Part shown: piece after piece, positions 44,752 through 55,404 of the stretch
Layout of the letters: each line of letters opens with the position of its first letter
How positions within the stretch are numbered: the first letter of the stretch is position 1
Source: Morchella semilibera
Taxonomy: Eukaryota; Ascomycota; Pezizomycetes; Pezizales; Morchellaceae
Length of the DNA stretch: 64,000 bases
Assembly (NCBI GenBank): GCA_009192285.1
Contig: WBVU01000004.1
Location: 2,626,001-2,690,000 of the forward strand
Direction: 5' to 3'
The notes under the pieces: model-generated
Database searches by the model: none
Told to the model about the DNA's origin: nothing
What the model saw: only the letters and a program-made list of their open reading frames with translations
Made by a program: the position numbers and the translations under genes

Positions 44752-46714
44752 GTAGCCCCTCCCTTCAAGCGCGAGCTCCTGCGAGCCTTGATTTCCCTGG
44801 GTCCTGGTTTAGCTGGATAGCATACATGGAACTTGTCGACGGCGGCAGTCTGTTGATGATAATCGGCAGGTTCCCACGTAGGGTCGGCATACCCTGTCCA
44901 TTTCACATAGTACTGAAGTCCCTGCTTTCCATAATACCTCAAATCCAAAACTTCTTCGACCTCATATTCCTCCTCCTGGTCGACAATAATAGGTGGAGGT
45001 GGTGGTTGTCTTTGTCCCTGCACAGGATCAACGGCGGCGAGATCCAACAGGGAAACATGAAAGACGGGATGCATCTTCATCGAGCCAGGTAGATTTAACC
45101 GATAAGCATAGGGCGACACAACCTCTTGAACGGGGAAGGGTCCCAATCTTTTCCAATCGAGCTTCCTGGAATTCCGCGAAGTTCGAATATTTTTTGCTGA
45201 AACAAACACCATGTCGCCAACTTCGTAACGTGGGGCGGGGGTACGCTTCATATTGACTGACTTCTCTTGTTGATCTTGAGCAGTCCTAAGTTGAGTCCGG
45301 AGGTAATCATGTAGTTCCTTCATCTTCCCTGCAAAATCATAGGCATCGAGGCTCGGTGGAGTTCTCTCCAATTTCCGGAGGTCTATCGTAAATCGAGGAT
45401 GGTAGCCATAGTTGGCAAAAAACGGAGTAGCTTTGGTGGAGGCCGATACCTGATTATTCGCTGCAAATTCCGCCATCGGCAACCACTTAACCCAGTCGTC
45501 CTGTTGATAAGACACATACCCTCGGAGGTATTGCTCCATCACTGCATTCAATCTCTCTGTTTGACCATCCGTTTCCGGGTGAAAGGCTGTTGACATTCTG
45601 GCTTCAATTCTCAATTGTTTACAGAGGGATTTCCAGAACTTCGCGGTAAATTGAGTTCCCCTATCGGACGTAATATGTGTCGGCAGGCCATGCAGTTTCC
45701 AAACATGTTGCAAATATAAATTGGCTAAATCTTCCGCATTAACCGTAGTATTGCAGGGCAGAAGATGGCGCATCTTCGTTAACCGATCCACAACCACCAG
45801 TATGACATCATACCCTTCACTCTCCGGTAGACCCGTAACAAAGTCCATAGAGATCTCTCTCCAGTGTTGTTCTGGTATGGGTAGCGGACGGAGTACTCCA
45901 AACTTCCCATGTGTCGTTGGCTTACTTCGCTGACAGGTATGGCAGTTCCGAATATATTGACCGATATAATCGCGCATATTTGGCCAATAATAGTCTCTGC
46001 TAACCAGTTCGAAAGTGTTCTCTCTACCGGGATGTCCTGCTGAGGGGGCATCATGATATTGCTTTAGAATTTTCAACTTTAGTGGCGCATGGTTGGGGAC
46101 ATATATGCTTTCGCGGTAGAGAAGGCGACGATCCACTTCGGTACATTCTGCCAGGGATATTTCTTTGCAATGTTTTGTATCCGTCTGTCGTAGGTCCAAA
46201 ATCTTTTGTGGGAATGGGTCAGCTTGATATCCTTCATCAAATAATTTCTGTAGGAGGGCGTTCTTTTCAGCAGGTTCATTTGTCAAAGAACCCGCCAACA
46301 AACTTAGCTTAGGATCCAAATTTTCCCTCTTCAGAACCGTCCGGCTCTGATGTAATAACCTTTCATCCCCTTCCCCAGGGAGATCTCCTGATCTCCTAGT
46401 CAATGCATCCGGTTTCCCACCTTGTTTCCCTGGCCTATATTTGATAACAAAGTCGAAGCGTGATAAATATTCGGCCCATCGCACTTGCCTTCTGTTAAGT
46501 TGCTTGGTCGACATGAAATATTCAAGGTTTTTATGATCGGAGATAACCTCAATCGGATGTTTAGCCCCTTCCAGCTCGGGTCTCCATTCCTCAAAACATC
46601 TAATTATCGCCAATAACTCCTTATCATAAATTTCATAATTATACTCCACAGGTGTATGCTTTTTAGAGAAGAATGCAACGGGGTGTAGCTTTCCTTGTTC
46701 ATCGTATTGAGAAA

Positions 46715-46851
46715 CATCAGCAAACTCAACTTGTGCCTGCAGTCTCCCAACAGTCTCCCAAGTCTCCTGAGAGTCTCCTGAGACCCCTGGATATTTTTTC
46801 GGTCTCCTGAGGATCAGGAGACATTAGGAGACAAATGAAGTCTTGCTGATG
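46715..46851 (-). mobile_element. 137-bp MITE, copy 7
   Basis: Inserted into the pol region of Gypsy C with target duplication AA (46713-46714, 46852-46853). The related fragment at about 52650 lacks it and shows the empty site (GGGAAAGTATGCCGCC). Confidence 0.93.
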
Positions 46852-49800
46852 AAGTACGCCGCCAGCAACATAGTCCGATGCATCCGTTTCCACCGTAATT
46901 GGTTTTTCGGGGTCGAAATGAATTAGAATAGGGGCGGTGGTAAAAGCTTCCTTCAGAGACTGGGAAGCGGCTTCTGCTTCCGAGGTTTACACAAAGGGAA
47001 TATTCTTCTTCGTCAATCTCGTGAGAGGAGAAGCCAACTTAGAAAACCCAAAAATAAAACGACGATAAAAATTCGCAAATCCTAGAAAGGCTTGCACATC
47101 CTTAACTGACTTGGGAGTAGTCCATTCTTGTACCGCCGATACCTTGTGAGGATCCATACGGATACCGTTGGGTTCAATAATTAATCCAGGATAGGTAGTG
47201 CTTTGCGTATGAAACTCGCACTTTTCCGGTTTTAACAGGATCCCATTCTTCTGTAGGACTCCCAATATGGTTTCGACATGTTGCTCGTGTTCTTCAAGGG
47301 AATCGCTATAGATGAGAATATCATCCAGATACGCCGTACAAAATTGGTCCAGATGTTCCCTAAAACAATCGTTGATAAAGTGTTGAAAGGTAGCAGGGGC
47401 ATTGGTCAGACCGAACGGCATAACTGTATACTCGAAGTGTCCATAGCGGGTCCTAAATGCCGTCTTCCATTCCTCTCCCTCGGCTATGCGAATTTGATTA
47501 TACCCTTGTCTCAAGTCCAGCTTAGTATACCACTTAGCCTTTGAAAGACGATCCAGAGTTTCCCGTATTAGGGGCAATGGGTATCGATTCTTCACCGTCA
47601 ACTCATTCAGTCCTCGATAGTCCACACAAAAACGCAGGGATCCATCAGCTTTCTTAACAAATAAAACCGGAGCCCCAGCCGGGGATGAACTGGAGCGAAT
47701 GAAACCCTTGGAAAGGTTCTCCTGAATATAGTCCCTTAATGCAAGCAACTTGTCCCTAGACATGCCATAAAAAGGACCAAATGGGGGCTCCTTGCCTTCC
47801 TTCAGGGGTATCTTATGATCATAAGGGCGGCAAGGCGGTAGGTCCTGAGCGAAGGCTTCATCGAACATGTTCAATCGATTATGATAACGTTCGGGGATCT
47901 TTTGTTTCCATTCATCCTTTGGAGTATCCTGAAGGGCCTTCTCAATCTCGTACAATGTTATGCTGCAGATCTGTAATCGCTTACGGCGGGCGAGGCGACT
48001 AAAGGGAACAGGGCCTATCATATAAGTTGGGGGTTTAATGCCAGGAATAACAGCGGGGGTAGTAGTAGAGTTGCAGTTCTTTTTACAGAACTCTAAATCG
48101 AAGGCCACCGTATTACTCTTAAATTTAAGGGTGGCATCGTGATGTTGTAGCCAAGGAATACCGAGAACTAGAGGGTATTATCCCAGTTTGGTGACAAAGA
48201 GTAGAATTTGTTCTTGATGAGAGCCAATAGATAGGGGTACGCGGCATATTGAGGTAATTTGTCCGGATGCTATAGGTCTCCCATCGATTACCTCGAGAGT
48301 ACGAGGAGATTTAAGGGGGAAAAGAGGAAGTTGATAATGGCGCACAAAGGTTTCGTCAATAAATGCGAATCCCGAGGCTCCAATGTCAATCATAGCATAG
48401 GTGGAAATAGAGTTCTTATTGTGAGCAATGTTACAAGCTACAACTAAGTGATCTCCATTTAATTCCTCCTCTGCCATAACCGAAACCGAAAACCCAGAAA
48501 TAGAAAACGCAGATAAAGAAAATTCCTTTGAAGGTCCCTGGCGAGGGCCACAATACTGGCCAGGGACTATTGAAAACCCGAAGAACCAGAAGAAGAAATA
48601 ACATCCGTAGAAGAAGAAGAAGAAGAAACAGGGGGCTCGATAGGAGCAGCCGGAGGGGCAGATAGGGCGGCACCTCTCATAGCCGGGGGAGGGCCACGAG
48701 GGCGGTTACCTTGAGGGCAATTGGCAAACACATGGTCGGGGGCGGCGCAGTAGGCACAGCGGCCATTCTCCATCCTCCATTTCTTTTCCGCAACGGTGGT
48801 CTGTCGTCGACCATGAGCAAACGTATATCGCCCTTCGGGCGGGGGACGAATGGCTGGGCGGGCTTGGAGAGCTGAGAGGTCCATTGGGGCGAGGCCTCCT
48901 GGGGTATGCGATGGGTGTGGGGGAGCAGGTTGCGCGGCGAATTGTCCCATAGGGTTCCTATTGGCCTTATGGGCATCTTTCCTAGCCCTAATCCTATTAT
49001 CCATGGTCATAAGCCTTCTAACATATGCATCGAAGCCCTCCATGGTGGTATCCTGATATATCATTGCATCCTTGAGGTCATCAGACAGCCCATTCTCTAG
49101 GGCGTCCTTCTTGGCTTCCTCGTTATAATCGAGTTAGCCCATAATGCGCAGGAATTGTGTAAGGTAGGTGGCGAAGTCTCCTTTGTCCTGGCGGAGGCTC
49201 TGGAGTTCCCTCCTGGCAGTACCCCGGGGGTCCGGGTCCCCGAAGGAGGCTTCCAAGAACGTAACAAAAATAGCGACCGAGGCGAACGGGGGGGCATCTC
49301 CGGTGGCCATGGGGATAACTTGGTCCAACGCTTTCCCCTCCAACCGAGAAACGGCGTAGAACACCTTGGCCTCCTCGTTCAGAAACCTGTCATGGTTTAC
49401 CCTAAGTTTAGTGCGGAGGAGGTTCAGGAATCCGGGTAGCTCCTTACGGACTCCGTTGAACTTGGGGGGGTCTGGGAATTTCTCAGAGCGGAAAGCTGGA
49501 GGTGGAGCATTGGCTGGTGGGGGAGGCACTATTGGGGGTGGTGGTGGTGGTGGTGGTGGTGGTGGTGGTGCCCGGGCCGCGGCGAGTTGGAATTCTAGGG
49601 TGCGAACCTGAGTTTCCAGAGCGTCTGTATGATTATTGGAGGCTGTGAGTTGGTCCCTTGCGGTGGCCAAATCTTGTCTGGTTTGGGCGTGTAGGTTTCG
49701 GCTAGCGTCTCGTTCTGCCTTCCATCGATCCCCTTCCCGTATAAGGATTAGGAGATGTACGTAATGATAGTGTAGGTCCTCCACTGCTTCGAACTCTGTG

Positions 49801-49923
49801 AAGGTCTGAGGGATTTGGTAGTTGCCATCGAGAATGACCCCATCCACGATGGTGGCTGGGGGAGGAGGTGGAGGAGCCGGGGCAGACATGGTTGGGTGCA
49901 GTGTGGATGACGATGCAACGTAA

Positions 49924-50319
49924 TCTCAAGGAGGGGGTGGCGGTGTAGCTTTGTTCCACAGGGCACAAGGGGTGACAACGACACGACCCAAGTATAAGGG
50001 AAGTATGAGGAAGGAATCGAACGGACAGTGATAGTCACTAAAGAGATAGAGACTATGAAGTATATTGAATACTAGTTACAGAAGACGTTGCGTGAAGAGA
50101 AAAGGAGAAGAAAGAAAGTACAGGAGTAGGCGCCGTTGCCTCCCTTATATATCCCATATTCCGGAGCCAAGCCTGACTCATACCCTCGCGTAACCCCAAA
50201 CATGACTCACATTCCTGCGTAACGGAAACCCATAGAACCTACTCTGACTCATCCCCACCTCCGAGCTTACAGTAATCTCACAATCATTCCAGCTTTCCGA
50301 ACCTAGCGTATCCATGAAA
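49924..50319 (-). repeat. Gypsy-C 5' LTR
   Basis: About 396 bp, matching the left copy except for small indels (including a 7-bp one near its end) and some substitutions. Followed by the CTTCA duplication. Confidence 0.87.
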
Positions 50320-50325
50320 CTTCAT

Positions 50326-51003
50326 AGGCCTTCGGCAATCGTAGCTGGGCCTACCCAAAGGCCCCAAACGCCTTCACCAGAGGGATGAGATTACATGACT
50401 GAGGACGATATTAATGATATAGAGCTTTTGGGTTAGGAACTTGAAGGTCTGAATATACTCTATCCATGAACCTATCGAGATGGGCATTATAGAATGCTCT
50501 TCCTGAATGGCATTTATATGAATCTTATTATTCTGACTGAGAGAAACCACCTGTAGGTGCAGAGAATAAAAACCAACGACAACGGTAATAGGCTCCCAAA
50601 CCTCTGTAGCCAGTTTAGAAGGCTTGAGGAGCCTTCATTTGGGAATTGGAGTTTTTTGTTTTTGCAAATGCAGTTCTTAATTTTACCCCGGTTACCTCTT
50701 TAGGTCTTAGCAATAATTATATGATTTATCTTTTGTCTTGGCAAGCCATCCAGGCTCTGGAGACTACTGACGATTAAGCAAAACCCCCCAAGCTCTCCTG
50801 TGATCCCTGCCAATCTCCCGTGCTCTCCTGAGGGCTTGTCAAGCCCTCCTGATGTCTCCGTAGACTATTGATGAGTAAGAGAAACCTCTCAAGCTCTTCT
50901 GGACAGGAGGTTCCTCGAGCCTTCAGATGGCTTCAAAAGCCTGATTAGTGCGCTTGGTGCCTCTGCTCTCCTGATTCGAGTGATAGCATATGATACGATA
51001 TTT
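50326..51003. other. Remnant of outer Plavaka 3' region
   Basis: Holds the tail of the decayed accessory gene 2 (to about 50450), A/T-rich sequence, then the 101-bp repeat units. No third accessory gene and no CATCAGCAA terminus is visible before an LTR starts at 51004. Confidence 0.5.
50764..50890 (+). repeat. 101-bp repeat unit, distal copy
   Basis: One full unit and the start of a second (GATTAAGCAAAACCCCCC... at about 50772 and GAGTAAGAGAAACCTC at about 50873). Related to the array at 10978-11248. Their positions left and right of the nest suggest they are subterminal repeats of the outer element. Confidence 0.6.
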
Positions 51004-51700
51004 TGTCCCAGCGTTTTGGCATCGGTCCCGAGGGTTCGGTAGTCGAAGTGCTGTTGTGATTATTAAGGTATTGCTAAGTGAGGAAGGGGTGAGTTAAGGA
51101 GGGGAGTGTCGTCATTAAATTCTGGGAGGTTCGATGGCGTGATAGATTTGTGATGTAAACAGTAGGAGATGGTGGGAAGGAATACGAGGTTTGGTAGCGA
51201 TGGGTTTCTATGGGTTTCTATGGGTTTCTATAAGGTGATGTAGTGTGACAGAGTAACCCGACGCAAAGAAGAAGATGACAATGATGACGCAGAAGAATCC
51301 GAGGGGCACAGCCTAAGCGACGAAGAAACCGACGAAGACAAGGGTAATACCGGGCAGGCACAAGCACAGATACCGGCGAAGGCAAAGGCAAGAGCAAAGG
51401 CACAAGGGCATAGGGCAGGGAGAGTGAGGACCGGATGGACCTCAACGAGAACGATGAGAGGTACTATGGGTTTTTTCTTGTGAGAGGATCGAGTCTTTGG
51501 TACGAGAGGCTATGGCTTAGGAATAGGAGTAGATTCCTATGTACCGAAATAACAGGAAGACGAGACAGAAAGAAAAGAAAGAAAAGACCAAAGAAAACGT
51601 CTAACCGCGCTATTTAACACTACTCCTCCACCAGTCTGCTATGACGCATTCATCAGTTCATAGAAACCCACAGAAACCTGTTGTATCCATACCTCGTATT
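51004..51700. repeat. Two Gypsy-A family LTR pieces in inverted arrangement
   Basis: 51004-51243 is the first part of a diverged plus-oriented LTR (TGTCCCAGCGTTTTGGC...). At 51244 a minus-oriented LTR begins (TGTGACAGAGTAACC) and runs to 51700, where it is cut off by MITE copy 8. The second LTR probably inserted into the first. Confidence 0.75.
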
Positions 51701-51837
51701 CATCAGCAAGACTTGATTTGTCTCCTAATGTCTCCTGAGCCTCATGAGACTCAAAAAATATTCAGGAGTCTCAGGAGACTCTCAGGAGACCTGGGAGACT
51801 GTTGGGAGACTCCAGTCACAAGTTGAGTTTGCTGATG
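51701..51837 (+). mobile_element. 137-bp MITE, copy 8 (mismatched flanks)
   Basis: Full length, but flanked by TT on the left (inside an LTR) and CA on the right (inside a Gypsy-C type pol fragment). The two sides belong to unrelated elements, so it is a recombination junction. Confidence 0.9.
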
Positions 51838-53332
51838 CATGTGTCGTTGGCTTACTTCGCTGTCAGATCTGACAATTCCAAATATATTGACCTATATAAT
51901 CATGCATATTTGGCCAGTAGTAATCCCTGCTGACCAATTCGAAGGTTTTTTCTCTGCCAGGGTGTCCTGCCAAGGGGGCGTCATGATATTGTTTCAGGAT
52001 CTCCAACTTCAGTGGTGCATAATCGGGAACATAGATACTTTCGCCATAGAGCAGGCGGCCGTCCACTTCAGTACATTCTGCTAGGGATATTTCCTTGCAA
52101 TGTTTTGTGTCCGTCTGCCGTAGATCCAAGATCTTTTGTGGAAATGGGTCAGTTAGGTATCCTTCATCAAATAATTTCTGTAGGGGCCATTCTTTTCAGC
52201 GGGTTCATTTGTCAAAGAACCCGCTAACAAACTTAGCTTAGGATCCAAATTTTCTCTCTTCAAAACCGTCTGACTCTGGTGCAACAATCTTTCATCTTCT
52301 TCCTCAAGGAGATCTCCTGATCTCCTTGTCAACGCATCCGGTTTCCCACTCTGCTTTCCTGGTCTATATTTAATAATAAAATTAAAACGCGACAGATATT
52401 CAGCCCATCGTACTTGTGTCCTGTTGAGCTGCTTGGTGGACATAAAATATTCGAGACTTCTGTGGCCAGAAATAATTTCGATAGGATGCTTGGCTCCTTC
52501 CAACTCTGGTCTCCATTCCTTGAAACACCTAATTATCGCCAGTAATTCCTTGTCGTAAATTTCGTAGTTATATTATGCGGGTGTATGTTTCTTGGAGAAA
52601 AATGTCACAGGGTGTAATTTCCCTTGTTCGTCATATTGGGAAAGTATGCCGCCGGCGACGTAATCCGACGCATCTGTTTCTACCGTAATTGGCTTCTCGG
52701 GGTCAAAGTGAATCAGAATGGGGACGGTGGTAAAGGCTTCTTTCAGAGATTGGAACGCCGCTTCTGCTTCTAAGGTCTAAATAAAGACAACATTCTTCTT
52801 GGTAAGTTTAGTGAGGGGAGATGCAAGCTTAGAGAACCCAAAAATAAAACGACGATAAAAGTTGGCAAAGCCCAGAAAGGCCTGCACGTCCTTGACCGAC
52901 TTAGGAGTAGTCCATTCTTGTACTGCCAATACCTTATTAGGGTCCATACGGATGCCGTTGGGTTCGATAATCAATCCAAGGTAGGTGGTACTTTGGGTAT
53001 GAAATTCGCATTTCTCTGGTTTCAGCAGGATTCAGTTCTTCTGTAGTACTTCCAATATTATTTTGACGTGTTGTTCATGTTCCTCAAGGGAGTCGCTATA
53101 TATAAGGATGTCATCCAAACATGCAGTGCAGAATTGATCCAAATGTTCTTGGAGGCAGTGATTAATAAAATGTCAGAAGGTAGCGGGAGCGTTCGTAAGG
53201 CCAAATGGCATAACGGTATATTCGAAGTGACCATAGCGGGTCCTAAACGCCGTCTTCCACTCCTCCCCTTCGGCCATTCGGATTTGGTTGTAGCCCTGTC
53301 TTAAGTGCAACTTAGTATACCACTTGGCTTTG
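51838..53332 (-). mobile_element. Gypsy-C type fragment (RT to start of integrase)
   Basis: Minus-strand fragment homologous to Gypsy C from the reverse transcriptase (about 53.2 kb) through RNase H to the integrase zinc-binding region (about 51.85 kb). No LTRs. It starts abruptly at the MITE and ends at an A-type LTR fragment. More decayed than Gypsy C, with many breaks; an old truncated copy. Confidence 0.85.
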
Positions 53333-53796
53333 TAGGGAGGAATACTAGGTGTAGTTACATAAGAGTGTTTATAAGTTTCCATGGGCTGATATATAAGTCA
53401 TACGGAACTAGTGTAGGAGACTGTTAAATAGTGGGAATAGAGGTTTCCTTTAGTTATTTCTTTCTTTTCTCTCTGTCTCGTCTTCCTGTTATCTTGGTAT
53501 ATAGGAATATACTCCTATTTCTAAGCCATAACTCTCTTGACTTCAGGAGCTGTCCTCGGTAACAGGGAAACCAATAATATAACTCATCGTTCTCGTTGAG
53601 GTCCATCCGGTCCTCACTCTCTCTGTCTTGCGCCCTCTTGCCTCTATCCTTGTCTTTGCCCTCGACGGTGCCTGTACTTGTGCCTGCCCGATGCCTCCCT
53701 TATCTTCGTCAGTGTTCTCATTGTACTAGCTGTGCTCTTCAAGTCCTTCTACGTTATTATTGTCTTCTGTCAGATTGTGCCTGGTTACTCCATCAC
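53333..53796 (+). repeat. Gypsy-A type LTR fragment
   Basis: 3' two thirds of a diverged LTR (TTCTTTCTTTTCTCTCTG; CTCGTTGAGGTCC; ending TACTCCATCACA). It closes the large nest on the right. Confidence 0.75.
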
Positions 53797-54688
53797 ATGT
53801 GAATAGTCAATAGCATGCCTGATAATGTTGAAATCATTTCAATTTATAGCATGGCATAACAAATTAGCTCTTCGTATAATGATTCAGGTTCAATTCTCTC
53901 TTTTTCCAGAAAACTTTCCACGTTCTAATTTGACCGACACATTAGCTGAGATTTTGATGCATCTTCGATGCATTTTCAACGCATTTCCGATGCATTATGA
54001 AATGATCCATTTTAGACCCACACGCTGATTCACTACTTGGGGCCGTAGAGCAATTAGAGATCTTTTTCTAGCCGGTCTTCTATCCACTGGCGAGGCCTAG
54101 ACTTATCAGCCTATTCTTGCATGAATCTCCATCCTAGCGGTCAAAAGGTAGGTACACTTGCAGCAGGTTGTGGTCCTAACCGCAGGTACTTTTCCTGTCA
54201 ATAACTTTGAGTCTATAACAGGCCCGGAGAGTACTATTATTTCTATTCGTTGGTATGGGTTTGTTATACTAATGTAGTCATTTACTAGAGTATATGGTTG
54301 ATATTAATTTCAGCTATTCACAAAGACGGGGAAGGGAATAACCCTATTGTTTGTAATGAAGTTATCAGCTTGACTTTCCTAATATTGTCGTAGAAGTTGG
54401 TTGCATTGGTTGCTTTGAGTATTCTGAGTGTTCTGTAGACTTCAAGTAAGGTCAAATCGAGGTGGGGCTGGATTCTTTGTAGATAAGACAGTCAATATGG
54501 AAGAGAAGGAAGCTTGAGGAGTAATTATTGGGGTACCAGTGCTTTCAGGTGGGGGCAATTCGAATGAGAGAGTTTTTCTCTTTTCCAACCTTTGTGGGGA
54601 GGCACGCGAAGTGTTCAGAACGGTATTGAAGAGGGATCCTAGTATAGAGGTTATCCCAAAAATGTCATATGTAGATTTCTTACATACG
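53797..54688. other. Intergenic, A/T-rich
   Basis: No supported gene. GATGCATCTTCGATGCATTTTC-type short repeats lie near 53955-54000. Only short chance open frames are present. Confidence 0.45.
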
Positions 54689-54923
54689 TACAGCCGCATC
54701 CGCAAAGTTTTGGCACCCCAGTCCCGAAGCTCACGAGTTCAAATCGTGATATAAACAACCAGATAAGAGTGACTGCAAAGACATTTTATAGTTACATATC
54801 CCTATAGTGCCGTCTATCACAACCCTTCTCAACCTTAACTTTTGAGGAAGGGACCGAAATATTTTGTTTGTTGTAATCGCGGATGTTTTTACAGGGTGCC
54901 AAAACTTTGCGGACGCGGCTGTA
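54689..54923. mobile_element. Tc1/mariner-like MITE with 30-bp inverted repeats
   Basis: Termini CAGCCGCATCCGCAAAGTTT-TGGCACCC and its reverse complement differ at about one position over ~29 bp and are flanked by TA on both sides. The core is 231 bp, non-coding. Just inside the left repeat is CACGA-GTTCAAA-TCGTG, which looks like a tRNA T-arm/B-box. Confidence 0.85.
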
Positions 54924-55404
54924 CATGTCATACATATTATTATACCCATATATACATGTATTAGATGAGATGGGCTTAAAATAAAACAGGTTGAGTAATC
55001 AACGTTTCGGAAGTAAAATACATAAACGCTAGAAACGAACCCCATACCGTGTCCCATCGTAGATACTACAAGTAAAAGTGTAAAAGTTGGAGCCTGTGTT
55101 GATATACACAGAGTACCTTGAATTATCCATTGACCAAGAGATAGAGAATCAGAAAAGCATTTCACAGCACTCGTATCAGTAACAATCCGTTCATAAAAAC
55201 CCCGCAAACGCACTGGCGACACGAGAAACGGGAGAATCCTGCAGCGTCAATCTAACCCTGCAAGAATTAAAATAGAAGGAAAAATTCTATCGCAGCACAA
55301 AAAAAAAAGATACCCGGGTATCGAAGGATTGATCAAATTGAAAAAGGCGCACATCGATTTTTTATAACCCCCTCATTAAGGTACCGCATGTACGGGTTAT
55401 CGAC
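54924..55404. other. 3' flank of the Mid2-like gene
   Basis: A/T-rich spacer with a short poly-A run (55299-55308). A minus-strand open frame across 54731-55222 overlaps the MITE and looks like chance. Confidence 0.45.

Larger units (their letters stand above)
44349..50319 (-). mobile_element. Ty3/Gypsy chromovirus C (reverse orientation)
   Basis: LTRs of about 400 bp at 44349-44751 and 49924-50319; target duplication CTTCA (44344-44348, 50320-50324). On the minus strand the gag region (about 48.5-49.9 kb) has a long polyproline run, GGT repeats on the plus strand, and a single CAYCAAPDHVFANC knuckle. The pol region (about 44.7-48.5 kb) has protease (MIDIGASGFAFID), reverse transcriptase ([11 protein letters not shown]), RNase H, integrase and a C-terminal chromodomain. 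Family differs from A/B. A MITE (46715-46851) lies in pol. The LTRs differ by small indels and some substitutions. Broken, with roughly three or four breaks besides the MITE. Middle-aged insertion. Confidence 0.93.
42276..50450 (+). pseudogene. Outer Plavaka accessory gene 2 (decayed, split by several insertions)
   Basis: Homologue of the inner element's gene 2. The N-terminal part (about 42276-42790) is Ser-rich (SSDSSISSASSSSVASYMEI; GKSRMSEEPPKSPVLRP). The globular region is at 43639-44301 (GIYNALRKEFADEMTRTESVNK; ALAHFIVDLSQNRKK; RPYNWYEIASLMPF). The end of the LAKPLRVLAILHR block is at 44300-44348 (EAKPLRLCAVLH), continuing after Gypsy C at 50325 (RPSAIVAGPTQ) and an acidic stretch near 50400. 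Stops and frameshifts are present (for example after MHPKKRRSDH and near 43947). It is interrupted by MITEs 5 and 6, a solo LTR and Gypsy C. Its orientation relative to the outer transposase (divergent) matches the inner element, so both belong to one old element. Confidence 0.7.

Noticed and set aside
9916-51003. Starship-type giant cargo element
   Set aside because: No tyrosine recombinase captain gene was seen; all content is explained by nested ordinary transposons.
54700-54760. Possible tRNA gene
   Set aside because: Only a T-arm-like hairpin is present; no A-box, anticodon arm or acceptor stem.
54731-55222. 163-residue minus-strand open frame
   Set aside because: Overlaps the TA-flanked MITE, has no signal of conservation and no sensible composition; likely chance.
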